Part shown: in pieces, positions 1 through 12,800 of the stretch
How the letters are laid out: every line of letters begins with the position of its first letter
Position numbering within the stretch: position 1 is the stretch's first letter
Origin: Anolis sagrei
Lineage: Eukaryota; Chordata; Lepidosauria; Squamata; Anolidae
Direction: 5' to 3'
NCBI RefSeq assembly: GCF_037176765.1
Contig: NC_090026.1
Location: forward strand, 130,267,752-130,331,751
Length of the DNA: 64,000 nt
The notes under the pieces: model-generated
The model's database searches: none
The model's input: the letters and a program-made list of their open reading frames with translations, nothing else
What the model was told of the DNA's origin: nothing
Made by a program: the position numbers and the translations under genes

Positions 1-55
1 ACCAACCGCCAGAGTCGGACACGACTGGACTTAATGTCAGGGAAAAGCTTTATCA
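1..55 (+). mobile_element. tRNA-derived SINE, 3' end fragment
   Basis: AGTCGGACACGACTGGACTT followed by AATGTCAGGG is the 3' part of a SINE that recurs at 31058-31276 and 59607-59757. Confidence 0.6.
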
Positions 56-1284
56 ACAACTAGCCTCAGTTTGCTTCTGACGTGATAAATAAATAAATTA
101 ACTTTGCTGCTAGAAAGAATACAGGATTTTAAAATGTGTCTGTTCTATTAAAATTCAAATCAATTTGAAGCCAGTGCTACTCAAAAGTGCAAGTCCTTGG
201 ATCAGGGCCTGTTCACCAGCCATTGCTGCTGGTGAGTCACACTTCAATAGATTGCCTCTAACGTGTATTGGCACTTGGAGAGAGGGCTTGTGGGACATGC
301 TGCTAGCTATCCTTGGGTGTACTTTAAATTACGACGATGCTCCGTGTTTGTCGGCCTTAGGCTGCAATTTGCTTTGGTCCATCCTTGTGTTCTTTATGGC
401 ATGCTTCCCCAGTTATTGATAACAATCTTCCATCTCATCCTCTTTTGGGAAAGCATTGCAGGACTTGCATTGGATAGAGGTGGCTTTGTCTTTCATGGTT
501 ATTAAGCAGGCCTTTAAGGAAACCATGTACAGTACATGACATTCTCTTCCTCTGTCATCATTTCTCGGTGATGGATATTGGGATCTTTGCTGACTATGCA
601 CAGAATGGAGGATTTTTCCTTGAGGGAGCGAACCTTCATCTGTCCTCTGGGGCATAATGTCCTTTCCCCGACTTACTTGCTGTGACAGCAAACTGGATTA
701 ACTCTTGAATGGGTCTTTCAGGAACATACTGAAACCTGAAGAAGCAGCGGAAGGCCTTTCCGGCAATGCAGGATTCCTGGAAACTCGTCTTTGTGACCTT
801 CAGGAAATTGCAGATTATGAAATCCCCAGAGAGCTCGAGTCCATACTGCTAGGACATCAAAAAGACAAGGAAGAGCTGGCATAATTAAGATCAGGTGCTA
901 GAATAAATGCTTCACCAGGCAGCATACATCAAGCAAAATATTCAGGAAGGTTGGCGGAATTGCAAATGGCAGATTATTATTGAAGCGGCTCTACAGATGG
1001 GGCTGGTGCATTTGGATCAGTGATTAGTCATGTCATTTACCCACAAGATTAGAAAAGGAACCGTACAAATTTCCATCAAAGCTGTGTAAATTGTGGGCTG
1101 GTTTGCTTACTATGACTTCTGAACTCTCTCTTTCCTTATGCAAGACAGAGATGCAGGCTTAGTTTTGGAACCTAAGGACTCTCGTTCCAATATTGAATGC
1201 CTGCAACCCTCTTCAGTTTGGTTTATGATGATCAAATTTACAAAACGACAGCTTCCATATTTTAATCCATAAAGCCTCTAGAAT
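56..1284. other. Unassigned region with a coding-like stretch (720-890)
   Basis: No repeat recognised. On the plus strand 720-883 has an open frame reading KPEEAAEGLSGNAGFLETRL then CDLQEIADYEIPRELESILL, and more broken protein-like segments up to ~1250. An old pseudogene or transposon remnant is likely. On the minus strand 413-691 is open but unrecognised. Probably KLHL18 intron 1. Confidence 0.3.
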
Positions 1285-2910
1285 ACCATTTCTCAACCTG
1301 GGGGTCGGGACTCCTGGGGGGGTCGTGAGGGGTGTGTCAGAGGGGTCACCAAAGACCATAAGAAAACACAGTATTCTCTGTTGGTCATGAAGGTTCTGTG
1401 TAGGAAGTTTGACTCAATTCCATCATTGGTGGCGCTCAGAATGCTCATTCATTTTAGGTGAACTATAAATCCCAGCAACTACAACTTCCAAATGTCAAGG
1501 TCTATTTTCCTCAAACTCCACTGGTGTTCACATTTAGGCATATTGAGTATTCATGCCAAGTTTGGTCCAGATCCATCATTGTTAGAGTCTACAGTGCGCT
1601 CTGGATGGATGTGAACTACAACTCCAAAACTTAAGGTCAATGCCCACCAAATCCTTTCAGTATTTTCTATTGATTATGGGAGTTCTGTGTGCCACGTTTG
1701 TTAGAGATGGGCCAAAACTAACAAAATGAAGTTCAACAGTGACAAATGCAAGATACTCCACTTTGGCAGAAAAAATGAAATGCAAAGATACAGAATGGGG
1801 GACGCCTGGCTCGAGAGCAGTACGTGTGGAAAAGATCTTGGAGTCCTCGTGGACAACAAGTTAAACATGAGCCAACAATGTGATGTGGCAGCAAAAAAAG
1901 CCAATGGGATTTTGGCCTGCATCAATAGGAGCATAGTGTCTAGATCTAAGGAAGTAATGCTACCCCTCTATTCTGCTTTGGTTAGACCACATCAGGAATA
2001 CTGTGTCCAATTCTGGGCACCACAATTCAAGAGAGATATTGACAAGCTGGAATGTGTCCAGAGGAGGGCGACTAAAATGATCAAGGGTCTGGAGAACAAG
2101 CCCTATGAGGAGCGGCTTAGGGAACTGGGCATGTTTAGCCTGAAGAAGAGAAGGCTGAGAGGAGATATGATAGCCATGTATAAATATGTGAGAGGAAGCC
2201 ACAGGGAGGAGGGAGCAAGCTTGTTTTCTGCTTCCTTGGAGACTAGGACGCGGAACAATGGCTTCAAACTACAAGAGAGGAGATTCCATCTGAACATTAG
2301 GAAGAACTTCCTGACTGTGAGAGCCGTTCAGCAGTGGAACTCTCTGCCCCGGAGTGTGGTAGAGGCTCCTTCTTTGGAAGCTTTTAAGCAGAGGCTGGAT
2401 GGCCATTTGTCAGGGGTGATTTGAATGCAATATTCCTGCTTCTTGGCAGGGGGTTGGACTGGATGGCCCATGAGGTCTCTTCCAACTCTTTGATTCTATG
2501 ATTCTATGATTCTATGAATTCTGTCATTAGTTGAGTTCAGAATGCTCTTTGATTGTAGGTGAACTACAAATCCCAGCAACTACAACTTCCAAATGTCAAG
2601 ATCTACTTTCCCCAAACCCTACTGGTGTTCACATTTGGGCATATTGAGTACCCATGCCAGGTTTGGTCCAGATCCATCATTGTTAGAGTGTACAGTGTGC
2701 TCTGGATGGATGTGAACTACAACTCCAAAACTCAATGTCAATGCCCACCAACACCTTTCAGTGTTTTCTATTGGTCATAGGAGTTCTGTGTGCCAAGATT
2801 GGTTCAGTTCCATTGTTGGTGGAGTTCAGAATGTTCTTTGATTGTAGATGAGCTAAAAATCCCAACAATTACAACTCCCAAATGACAAAATCATGCATTG
2901 CCAGAAATGC
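1285..2910 (+). mobile_element. hAT-like DNA transposon remnant with nested CR1
   Basis: Starts like the other hAT copies (TTTCTCAACCTGGGGGTCGG). It carries the family's internal motifs (GTGAACTATAAATCCCAGCA, CCAAGTTTGGTCCAGATCCA). The right terminus is lost. A CR1 copy splits it. Confidence 0.65.
1705..2514 (+). mobile_element. CR1 LINE, 5'-truncated
   Basis: A 232-codon open segment of ORF2 C-terminus ([20 protein letters not shown] onward to [10 protein letters not shown]) is followed by the CR1 3' tail of repeated ATTCTATG. It is inserted within the hAT copy. Confidence 0.9.
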
Positions 2911-2914
2911 AGCC

Positions 2915-3790
2915 TAATGGTGTAACATTAGAAAATGTGGACCATTTCCGCTCCCTTGGCAGCCACCTCTCCACAGAAGTCAACATTGACACTGAAATGC
3001 AACACCGCCTGAGTTCTGTAGTGCAGCATTCTTCCGAATGAAGCAGAGTGTTTGAGGATCAGGACATTCATAAGGTGCTTGCTTATACAGCTGTTGTCCT
3101 CCCAATCCTACTATATGCCTGCGAAACATGTACTGTCTACAGACGTCACACTCAACTCCTGGAACGATTTCACCAGCATTGCCTCTGAAAAATCCTGCAA
3201 ATTTCTTGGGAAGACAGGCAGAGAAATGCCAGTGTGTTGGAAGAAGCAAAGACTACCAGCATTGAAGCCGTGCTCCTCTGCTCCTACGCCATGAACTCTG
3301 CTAGACTGAAGTCCATTTTGTCCTCATGCCCAAAGATCACCGTCTCCCAAAGCAGTTACTTTGGGAGGACGGAACTCAAGGACGGAAAACAATATTGGTG
3401 TATAGGAAAAAAGATTGAAAGATGGGCTCAAAGGTAACTATAAAAACTGTGGAATAGACGCTGAGAACTGGGAAGCCCTGGCCCTTGAGCACACTTACTG
3501 GAGGTCAGCTGTGACCAGCAGTGCTGTGGAGTTTGAAGAGGAACAAATGGGGAGTGAAAGGGAGAAACGTGTCAAGAGGAAGAAGGTGCCTCAAGCCAAC
3601 CCTGACCAGGACCACCTTCTGTTTGGAAACCGATGTCTTCCATCTGGAAATCAATGTTTTCACTGTGGAAGAAAGAACTTGCGAATCAAGAATAGGTCTC
3701 CACAGTCACCTACGGACCCGCCATCAAGACTGTTCACCTGGAAAGCAATTAGATTTGGACACAAGGGATTGCAGATGATGGTAGTGGTAT
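2915..3790 (+). mobile_element. Non-LTR retrotransposon remnant, RT C-terminus and zinc finger
   Basis: Broken frames read HFRSLGSHLSTEVNIDTEMQ, LPILLYACETCTVYRRHTQL, then CGIDAENWEALALEHTYWRS and a C-terminal zinc-finger-like CFHCG/RIGLHSHLRTR. This is the end of a LINE ORF2; the clade is not assigned. Frameshifts and stops show age. Confidence 0.6.
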
Positions 3791-4520
3791 ATAATGGGAC
3801 TTGAGCAAGGAGAGATTTGGGTGTCCACAGGGAGGCCTGGAACCAAACCCCAGCAGATAAATGAGATAGTACATGATAGCTTTTGACTTTCTTTTCTGAC
3901 TCCAGGCTGATTCATATCCTTGTCCCAGTACATTTGGTGCCTCCAGGCCTCTCTTGCAGGACAAATTCATAACTCAGATGCAGATCTCTGAGGGCCCTTT
4001 TGGGGATTAAGGCCACAAAGGCTTCCTTGTCTCCGGAGCCTATTTTGAGCTGCAGGTCTGGCATCTTCCAGAGCACCTAAAGTGTGGCTCCTCCAAAGGC
4101 ATCCCTAGGCAAAGGTCTTATTAGCATGCAGCTCTGCAGAGAACAGTCTCTTGTTACAGAGAGCAATAATTAAAAGCAAGGTACATCCTGTTTTCGGAGG
4201 TGGTGCTTGCGTCTTCTCTCTGACTTGCTGCCTTCTCTCGAAATGACCTTACAAAAACCATCTTAAAAGCAAAACATGAGCTAGGATGCAAAGCAGGATT
4301 AGCACATCAACCCAGTGTGGGATCTGGAGCTGTGTATATTTTTCAAATTAGCATGAAATACCTAACCTCATTCATTACAAATCTCTCATTTGTAAGGAAA
4401 TGAATCTTTTTACTCTTTTACCTGGCTGTGTTTACCTGGCTGTGTTCTGTTAAGAAAGACTATATTGGGTGTCTCAAAAGTCTCCATGCATAGAAAGCAT
4501 TTACAAACTCTTAATATAAC
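3791..4520. other. No recognisable gene or repeat
   Basis: About 730 bp with no ORF, splice pair or repeat that I can name. Near 4465 GGTGTCTCAAAAGTCTCCAT looks like a mariner-type end. Confidence 0.3.
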
Positions 4521-4524
4521 TTAC

Positions 4525-4615
4525 AATTCCAAGCAGCTGTTAGGAATTGTGGGAGTTGAAGTCCAAAGCACCTGGAGGGCCAGAGTTTTCCCATACCTGT
4601 ACTAAAGGCTGTAAG
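4525..4615 (-). mobile_element. MITE fragment (AATTGTGGGAGTTGAAGTCC family)
   Basis: Half of the palindromic MITE seen complete at 25003-25143; relatives lie at 10155, 15040 and 29640. Confidence 0.6.
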
Positions 4616-4802
4616 CAGATACCTAGATGGCTCTGTTTCTACAGTTCTTTTAAGCTGAGATGCCAGAGATGGAGCCAGAAACTTTCTCCACGCAAACCTG
4701 TGTTTTCCCTCGGCGCTTGCTGCCTTGCCAGAGATCCCAGTCTGAATCCCACTTCTAGATTTCCCTTTCCCTCCTTGGTACCAATCAACTAATATAATGT
4801 AA

Positions 4803-5410
4803 CTAGCTGTACCCGCCACACATTGCTGTGGCCAACTTTCCCTCCCTCTTTCTCTCCTTTTTTCCTATCTTTCCTTCCCTCCCTCTTTCATTCCTTCCCT
4901 CTTTTTCTTTTTCTTTCCCTTCTTCTTTCTTCCTTCTCTACATGTTTCTTTTCTCACCTCTTTTGACTCTTTGGTTCCACCCTTCCTTGCCTCTTTCCTT
5001 CCTTCCCTCCCTCTTTCTCTCTTTCGTTCCTTCTCTCCTTCCTCCCCTCTTTCACTTTTTTATTTCATTCTCTCCCTCTTCTCCTTCCTTCCTTCTCTAC
5101 TCTTCTTTCTTTCCTTCTTTATCTCCTTCCCTCCTTCTTTCCCTCCTTCTCTCCTTCCTTCCTTCTCTACCCTTTTCTTTCCTTTCTTCTCTCCTTCCCT
5201 CTTTCTCTCCCTCCTTCTCTTCCTCCTTCTCTCCTTCCTTCCTTCTTTACCCTTTTTTTCTTCCTTCTCTCCTTCTCTCCTTCTTTCCCTTCTTCTCTCA
5301 CACTTTCTATCCTTCCTTCTCTCCTTCCTTCTTTACCTTTCTTTCTTTCCTTCTTTCTCTCCTGCCCTCCTTTCCCTTCTTCTCTCCCTCCTTCTCTCCT
5401 TCCTTTCGTG
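4803..5410 (-). mobile_element. Helitron, 3' part, with expanded pyrimidine tract
   Basis: Starts CTAGCTGTACCCGCCACACA, the reverse of the Helitron 3' end, then runs into ~560 bp of C/T-rich tract (TTCC, CTTT). The other Helitron copies carry the same tract in shorter form. Confidence 0.6.
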
Positions 5411-5439
5411 GGGGGCGCAGGCGGGGGAAGAAGAAGGAG

Positions 5440-5605
5440 GGGGCCAGTGGAGTTGTCGCAATGGGGGTTGTATGCTCCCTGCACTCCGCTCCTGTTAAAA
5501 TCATGGCTGCCGAGCGTTGGACTAGTTGGAGCTTCCGAGCTGTCTTCAAAGGCAACCCCACGTAGAGAGCGTTGCATTAGTTTAAACGGGATGTAACCAG
5601 AGCGT
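5440..5605 (-). mobile_element. L2-type LINE fragment
   Basis: Minus strand reads [20 protein letters not shown] and VHALVTS-like codons, the same ORF2 C-terminus as at 43370 and 49020. It ends about 30 bp before KLHL18 exon 5636. Confidence 0.65.
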
Positions 5606-5635
5606 GGACTACTTCTTCTTCTGTTTCTTTTCCAG

Positions 5636-5766
5636 GTCGGAGACCACAAGTTTAGTGCCCACCGAATCGTCTTGGCGGCTTCGATCCCATATTTCCACGC
5701 CATGTTCACGAACGACATGATGGAATGCAAGCAAGACGAGATTGTCATGCAAGGCATGGACCCAAG
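5636..5766 (+). CDS. KLHL18: KLHL18 exon: BTB domain, first part
   Basis: Starts in phase 0 after a TTTTCCAG acceptor, reads [20 protein letters not shown] onward and ends inside a Ser codon (AG) before GTAC. It covers about residues 44-87 in human numbering. The [10 protein letters not shown] segment is the classic BTB core strand and helix. The donor is followed by a Penelope-like repeat about 100 bp downstream. Confidence 0.96.
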
Positions 5767-6837
5767 GTACAGACCCAGAGGTTGTGGCGCAGCCTTTCTC
5801 AGCCTTTCAGACCAAGCAGTTGCCCAGTCCATGTGGACGAATGAATTAGGGTGGATATACACAGGAGAATTAACGCATTGTCGAAGGCTTTCATGGCCAG
5901 AATCACTGGGTTGCTGTGAGTTTTCCGGGCTGTATGGCCATGTTCCAGTAGCATTCTCTCCTGATGTTTATTACAATTTTTTCTGTATTAAAGTCTTTTC
6001 CTTCAATTTTTGTGGTCCAAAATTAGAAGCTTTATGTCATTATTGAAAGATTGTGATTATTTATTTACAGTATTTATAATCCGCCCTTCTCACCCAAAGG
6101 GGATTCAGAGCGGATCACAATGCACATATATATGGCAAACATTGAATGCCATAGACACAATTTTTTATTTATTTCGTACATTTCTACCCCGCTCTTCTCC
6201 CCATAAGGGGACTCAGGGCAGCCTCACATAAGCATCAAATGATGCTAACAGCATACACACCATAAAATTACAATTAAAACAGTAAAATCATTTTTAAAAC
6301 ATTATACAAAATCATCAATACATTCATTTAAGAATACATTAACGTGCCCCTAAAGCCAAAATGGGAGAATCCAATGTTTTAAAAATTCCAAAATTCCTTT
6401 CCATATTGCCGCTATCCTCTAGTCGAACGCCTGGCCCCAGAGCCATGTCTTTATATATAGACAGACACACAGAGGCTATTTAACTTTCCAGCTTCATGAG
6501 GGTATGCTTTTTGAATTCTGGCCACCGGGGGAGCTGTCGCTTCACCATCCACTTGTGACACAGATGGAGTACTTCCTCATTCTTTTGCACACTGCTGGAG
6601 AGTTTTATGGTGTTGTAAATTAGTTAAATTAGCCTCCCCACATAAGTGTTATCTAAATTTCCTACTTGACAACAACAAGCAACTATATTTCGGGCTGCAA
6701 AGCTAGACAAATGGTTGGGAGCTTACTCTGACCCGGGCTAGCTTCAAACTCACGACCTTTCAGTCAGTAGTGATTTAATGCAGCTGACTCCCAACCAGCT
6801 GAGCCACAACCCAATCTGAGGAAAATATGTGGGTCGG

Positions 6838-6872
<35 letters not shown>

Positions 6873-9800
6873 TGGAGCTTACCCTTTCCCTTTTTCAGAA
6901 GTATAATTTGCTTGATGTGGTAATCGTTGTGAATGTTGAATACTGCTGATACTTCCCCGCTTCTCTTTGTCTGGCTCAGCGCACTAGAAGCTCTGATCAA
7001 CTTTGCCTACAACGGTCACTTGGCGATAGACCAGCAGAATGTCCAGTCCTTGCTGATGGGAGCCAGCTTCCTGCAGCTGCAGAACATCAAGGATGCCTGC
7101 TGCTCCTTCCTCAGAGAGAGGTGAGGAGATTGGACTTCCTGGGGAGGAAGGAGGCTGAGCTGAATGGCGCTGTGGTATTGTCCCCTCACTCTCCTGGCAA
7201 AAGAGGGGAAGGCCCCAAAATGGCCAGTTCCCCTTTCAAACACCTTCTGCACCGTTTAATACAGAGAAGCATACCTCAATGAAGGTTCTTCCATGAGATG
7301 CTGGCATTATTTATTTATTTATTTATTTACTTCGCTTATATACCGCAATTCTCAGCCCAGGGGCGACTCATTGCGGTGTACAACATAGAAAAACAGGTGC
7401 AAAATACAAGATATAGTGTAAAATAATCCACAATTCATCATTATCAAAAAACATCCTCATCAAAAACATCAACATTACTACAAAACATTACTCACCTTCA
7501 CAGTGGCATTGCCACTGTGAAGGTGAGAAGTATTATAGGTGAAAATGTGGTTGTCTCTGATTGGATATTGGTGCAAGAATGAGCTTTCCTTGCCAAACCT
7601 ATGTAAATAAAAATGTAATGTTCATTTGTGGGATTAACAGAACTCAAAAACCACTGGATGAATTGACACCAAATTTGGACAAAAGACACCTAACAACCCA
7701 ATGTATGTCCTTCACTCAAAAATTGATTTTGTCATTTGGGAGTTCCAATTCCATTGTTGAACCAAACACACAACTCCCATGACCACAGAAGGGTTTGCTG
7801 GGCATTGACCTTGAGTTTTGAAGTTGTAGTTCACCTACATCCAGGTAGAGCACTATGGACTCAAACAATGATGGATCTGGGCCAAACTTGGCACGAATAC
7901 TCAATAGGCCCAAATATGAACACTGGTGGAGTTTGGGGAAAATAGACCTTGACATTTGTGAGTTGTAGTTGCTGGGATTTATAGTTCACCTACAATCAAA
8001 GAGCATTCTGAAACCCACCAATGATGGAATCGAACCAGACTTGGCAAACAGATCTCCCATGACCAACAGAAAATACTGTAAGGGTTTGGTGGGCAGTGTC
8101 CTTTGGTTTTGGAGTTGTAGTTCTCCTACATCCAGAGAGAACTGTGGACTCAAACAATGATGGATCTGGAAGAAACTCTACACGAATAATCAATCGAGGA
8201 AAATAGAATCTTGACATTTGGGAGTTGTAGTTGCTGGGATTTGTAGTTCACCTACAATCACAGAGCATTTTGAACCCCACCAACGATGGAATTGGGCCAA
8301 ACTTCCCACACAGAATCCCCATAACCACCAGACTGGGCCACAGCAACACGTGGCAGGGGACGGCTAATCTATATAAATAAAAATGTAATGCTCGTTTGTG
8401 GGATTAACAGAACTCAAAAACCACTGGACGAATTGACACCAAATTTGGACACAAGACCCCTCTCAGGCCAACAAGTGACCATCACTCTTAAAAACACTGA
8501 AAAACACAGCAGAAGGGATTTAAAAAGCCGGAAAACAAAAAATATATTACAACGCATGCGCAAAACCACATATATAAGCAAACACATATATATACACACA
8601 CATATATACACACATATATGCATATATACACACAGAAAACACATATACACAGAAAGGGAGAAGAAAGGAAGGAGAGAAAGAGAGAAAGAAGGAGGGAAGG
8701 AGAGAATGAAGGAAGGCAAGAAGGAATGAAAGAGGGAGGGAAGGAAGGAAAGAGACAAGGAAAGATGGAACGAAAGTTCAAAGGAAGAGAGGACAGAAAC
8801 AGAGAAGGAAGAAAGAAGAAGGGAAAGTACAAGGGGAAGAAAAAGAGGGAAGGAAGGAAGGAAAGAGAGAGAGAAAGAAAGAAAGAGGGAGGGAAGGTTG
8901 GCCACAGCAACGCGTGGTGGGTAAAGCTAGTATCCTTTATATAAGGAGTAATGGTGGCTTCACTGGACTCCTCTTCTTTAGGGAAGAAATGGAACACCAA
9001 AAGGAGTTGCAGTTGCCTCCTTTGAAGTCAGTTCTGTTAAGATAAGATCCCTGTAACTGGGGGGACGGGAGGGAGAGATATGTTGTGGCTGGACTGCAGT
9101 TACGTGAAACCAGTTCATACAACTGAATTATATTAAATTACTTCACTTTTAGTCCCAGAGTTCACCTTCCCCTTTGCACCAACCAGGAATCCAAAAGAAA
9201 TAGTAAAACAGTTTATTGGTAAATGTATATATATATAAAAGGGGGGGGGGGGGGGATTACCAAAAGAAGTAAGCAAAATCCAACAGGTAATAATAAAAAG
9301 TAGTCAATAAGTCAAAAGCCCAACCCAAATGGTGTGAAGTAAAACACTTCAAAGGCAACAACCCATATAATCCAATAGGTACATGAAAACAAGAGTTATA
9401 ACATGAGCATAGACCCAGAAAACAAGAATCAAAACATGAACATGAATCCGGAAAAACCCATAACCAAAACTCCCAAGATCTTAGACCTTAAACCCATAAA
9501 CTAGAACAGGACTAGATAGCCTCATAACTTCGCAGTATTGCCTGATCTGAATTCCCAAAGGGAAACTCTCTACTTTAAGGACTGCAAAACATGAAGTCAT
9601 TTCTTTGACTTTGGCTTTCTGGCTTGCCAAATTTTCTCTGTGCTTCATTCTTATGAAGCCTCCTTGATTTCCTGAGCTCGATGGTTTTCTCCCCAGGACT
9701 GATTCTGATATCCCTTTCTAGCCCAGCTGCTCCCTCAGACCAGCCATCTTGGTTTGCCAGGTCTTTATCAGGGGTTGTTAAGCTCCTTGTGGGCAAAAGG

Positions 9801-12800
9801 TTGCCCCCCTATCTGCTGACACTTTCAAGCCCCATCTCACAGATAGAATCTTGCCCTGAAATCCCTTCATATCCCTCATTGAAAGAACCACCCACCACTC
9901 TCCCAGGCTCTGGAATCCCAATCCCCTCATCGTCATTATCTGAACCGCAACACAGCATACCATTGAGTTGCATTGTAGGGCCCAGAGATCCCTTGAGAGC
10001 TATCCTCTCTAAGAATTTGCTAGGTCCTTCAGTGAGACTCTGTGGAAGCTTCTGGGTGACATCACAAACTCCTAGAGATATTGCTTTGTCTTTGGGTGGA
10101 GGCACGTGAAACTGCAGGTATGGGATCTGCAGGTATGGAGGCATTACTGTATAGCAGGCACAAGCAAACTTGGGCCCTTCCTGTTAGGTAGACTGTTAGT
10201 AATTGTAGTAGTTGAAGTCCAAAACACTGGGAGGGAGGACCCAAGTTTGCCCATGCCTGCTGTATAGTGATCATCCATTTGTTTTGTCTTCCATGAAGTT
10301 AATCTTTGTAGCTTGAAACCCCAAGGCTATAAAAATACCTTGCAGAGGAGACGTTGAGTTATCTAATCAAAGAGTTCTTTTTCCCATGGCGTGTTTTTCA
10401 AAAAGAGGAAATCTGGCAGAGAATCTAGCTATCTTTATTGCTTCGGTGTCCATCCTGACGTCAAGTCCCTATAACTGTTCTTTGATAAGGTTGGAATTTT
10501 GTCACTGGATAGGAAGGCCGTAGTGAAGTAAAAAAACCAATGAAAGGTGTATTTCCCAACTTGCTCAGTAGAGTTTCTCAATTATCCTATTATTAAAGCA
10601 TTCCATTCAGTCAGACAAGTATTTGATGACTAAGTCTGTGGTAAGGAATTGCTTTAATGCCTGCGATCCCCCACCCTTGGTCCCAATGTTAAATGCCTGC
10701 TCTGAACAGCTTAAATATCAAAACAATCAAGAACAGCGTTTCTCAACCTGGGGGTCGGGACCCCTGAGGGAGTCGTGAGGGGGTGTCAGAGAGGTCACCA
10801 AAGACAATCAGAAAATACAGTATTTTCTGTTGGTCAGGAGGGTTCTGTGAGGGAAGTTTGGCCCAATTCTATCATTGATGGGGTTCAGAGTGCTCCTTGA
10901 TTGTAGGTGAACTATAAATCCCAGTAACTACAACTCCCAAATGTCAAGGTCTCTTTTCCCCAAACTCCACCAGTGTTCACATTTGGACATATTGAGTATC
11001 CATGCCAAGTTTGGTCCAGATCCATCATTGTTATAGTCCACAGTGCTCTCTGGATGTAGGTGAACTACAACTCCAAAACTCTGGATGTACAACTCCCAAA
11101 CTCAAGGTCAATGCCCACAAAACCCTTCCAGTGTTTTCTGATGGTCATGGGAGTTCTGTGTGCCAAGTTTGGTTCCATTCCATCATTCAGAATGCTCTTT
11201 GATTGAAGGTGAACTATAAATCGGAGCAACTACAATTCCCAAATGGCAAAATCAGTCATTCCCCAACCCCACCAGTATTCAGTATTCAGCTGTGCCCGCC
11301 ACGTGTTGCTGTGGCCAACCTTCCCTCCTTCTTTTTCTCCTTTCTTTCTCTCCCTCCTTCCCTTTTTTTTTTCATTTTCTTTCATTCTTTCTCTCCTTCC
11401 TTCCCTTTTTTCCCTCTTTCCTTCCTTTTTTCCCTTCCTTCTCTTCCTCTTCCCTTCCTTCTTGTTTCTTTCCTTCCTCTTTCTCCCTGTTTTTCCTTCT
11501 CTACGTATTCTTCGACTGCAACTCCCAGCAGTCCTCTTGATCAATCTATCTACCTATCTGTCTATCTCTATCTAATCTATGTATTTTGTCTATCTGGAGG
11601 ATTGCTGGGAGTTGCAGTCCAGGAATAGGAAATTGGAAATATGCATGGATTGGGATGGTCTCAATGAAATCCAAGGAGAAGCAGGCTTGCATCTTGGAAG
11701 CAGTGCATTTCGATCATCCTCCTCTCCTAAAGGGCCTGGTCTAGGGGATGCTGGGAGCTGTAGTCTGAAAAAGAGTGTGTGTGTGTTTGTTTTGTTTGCC
11801 GGGGGGAGTTGTTTTTGTGCATGCACTGCAGCATCTTTTTGCTTTTTTGGCCTTTTAAGTCCCTTCTGTTGTGTTTTTCAGTGTTTTTATGAGTGATGCT
11901 CACTCGTTGGCCTGGCAGGTGTGTCGTGTCCAAATTTCGTGTCAATTTATTCAGTGGTTTTTGAGTTATGTTAATCCCACAAACGAACATTACATTTTTA
12001 TTTATATAGATTTGTGCCATATTTGGTCCATTGGATGAAAATAGATCTTGCATATCAGATATTTACATTACAATTCATAACAGGAGCAAAATGACAGTTG
12101 TGAAGTAGCAACGAAAATAATGTTATGGTTGGGGGTCACTACACCATGCGGAACTGTATTAAAGGGTTGTGGCATTAGGAAGGTTGGGAACCACTGATGA
12201 AGAACATCAGGAGAGTGTTCCTTCAGATCTAGTACAGTAAATAAGAACAACCTCAATTCCAGTTGCTTTGATTGTTTGGTGTGACTGGATGACCCTTGTG
12301 GTTCCTTCCAACTCTAGGATTCTAAGTTGGAGGTCCTTGTTGCTACAGGGAAGGCCCAAGTAGCTCCACTGCCTTTGAAATCCCTTCTGCACAGGTCCAG
12401 TAACCTGAGCCCTTGGCATGGAAGATGGGGCTGCCCTTCCCATCCAATGGCAGCTGCCGCCTTTCTCTTTTCAAAGCACTTTGCATTCTTTTCGGGTTCA
12501 ACCAAAGGTCTGCTCCCTCCGGCACAGATGCCTCCTCAAAATGTGCCTGAGATAAAGGTCACAATGGGGAAGATAAGACTCTTGAGTGGCCAGCCTTAGA
12601 ACTTTTGAGCCAGTCGTTTGTGGAATCCTGTCCAGGCATTTTGCTGGGAGAAGAAGGAAGCATAGCCGCACACTTCTTTGTTGGTCAGAGAAGGGGAATT
12701 TTAAAAATGTGGGGCCTCTGGGGAAGTTAGGCGTGTCGCTCTAAGCGCTAGTTGAGCTAAGCCACACCACGGATAGGCCTGTGGACAAAAGGGCAGGGGC

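Noticed and set aside
4828-5565. Long Ser/Phe/Pro/Leu-rich open frames over a C/T tract (also 8414-9000, 11243-11628, 47190-47689)
   Set aside because: They come from (TTCC)n/(CTTT)n low-complexity tracts inside Helitrons; the codons only reflect base composition and both strands are open.
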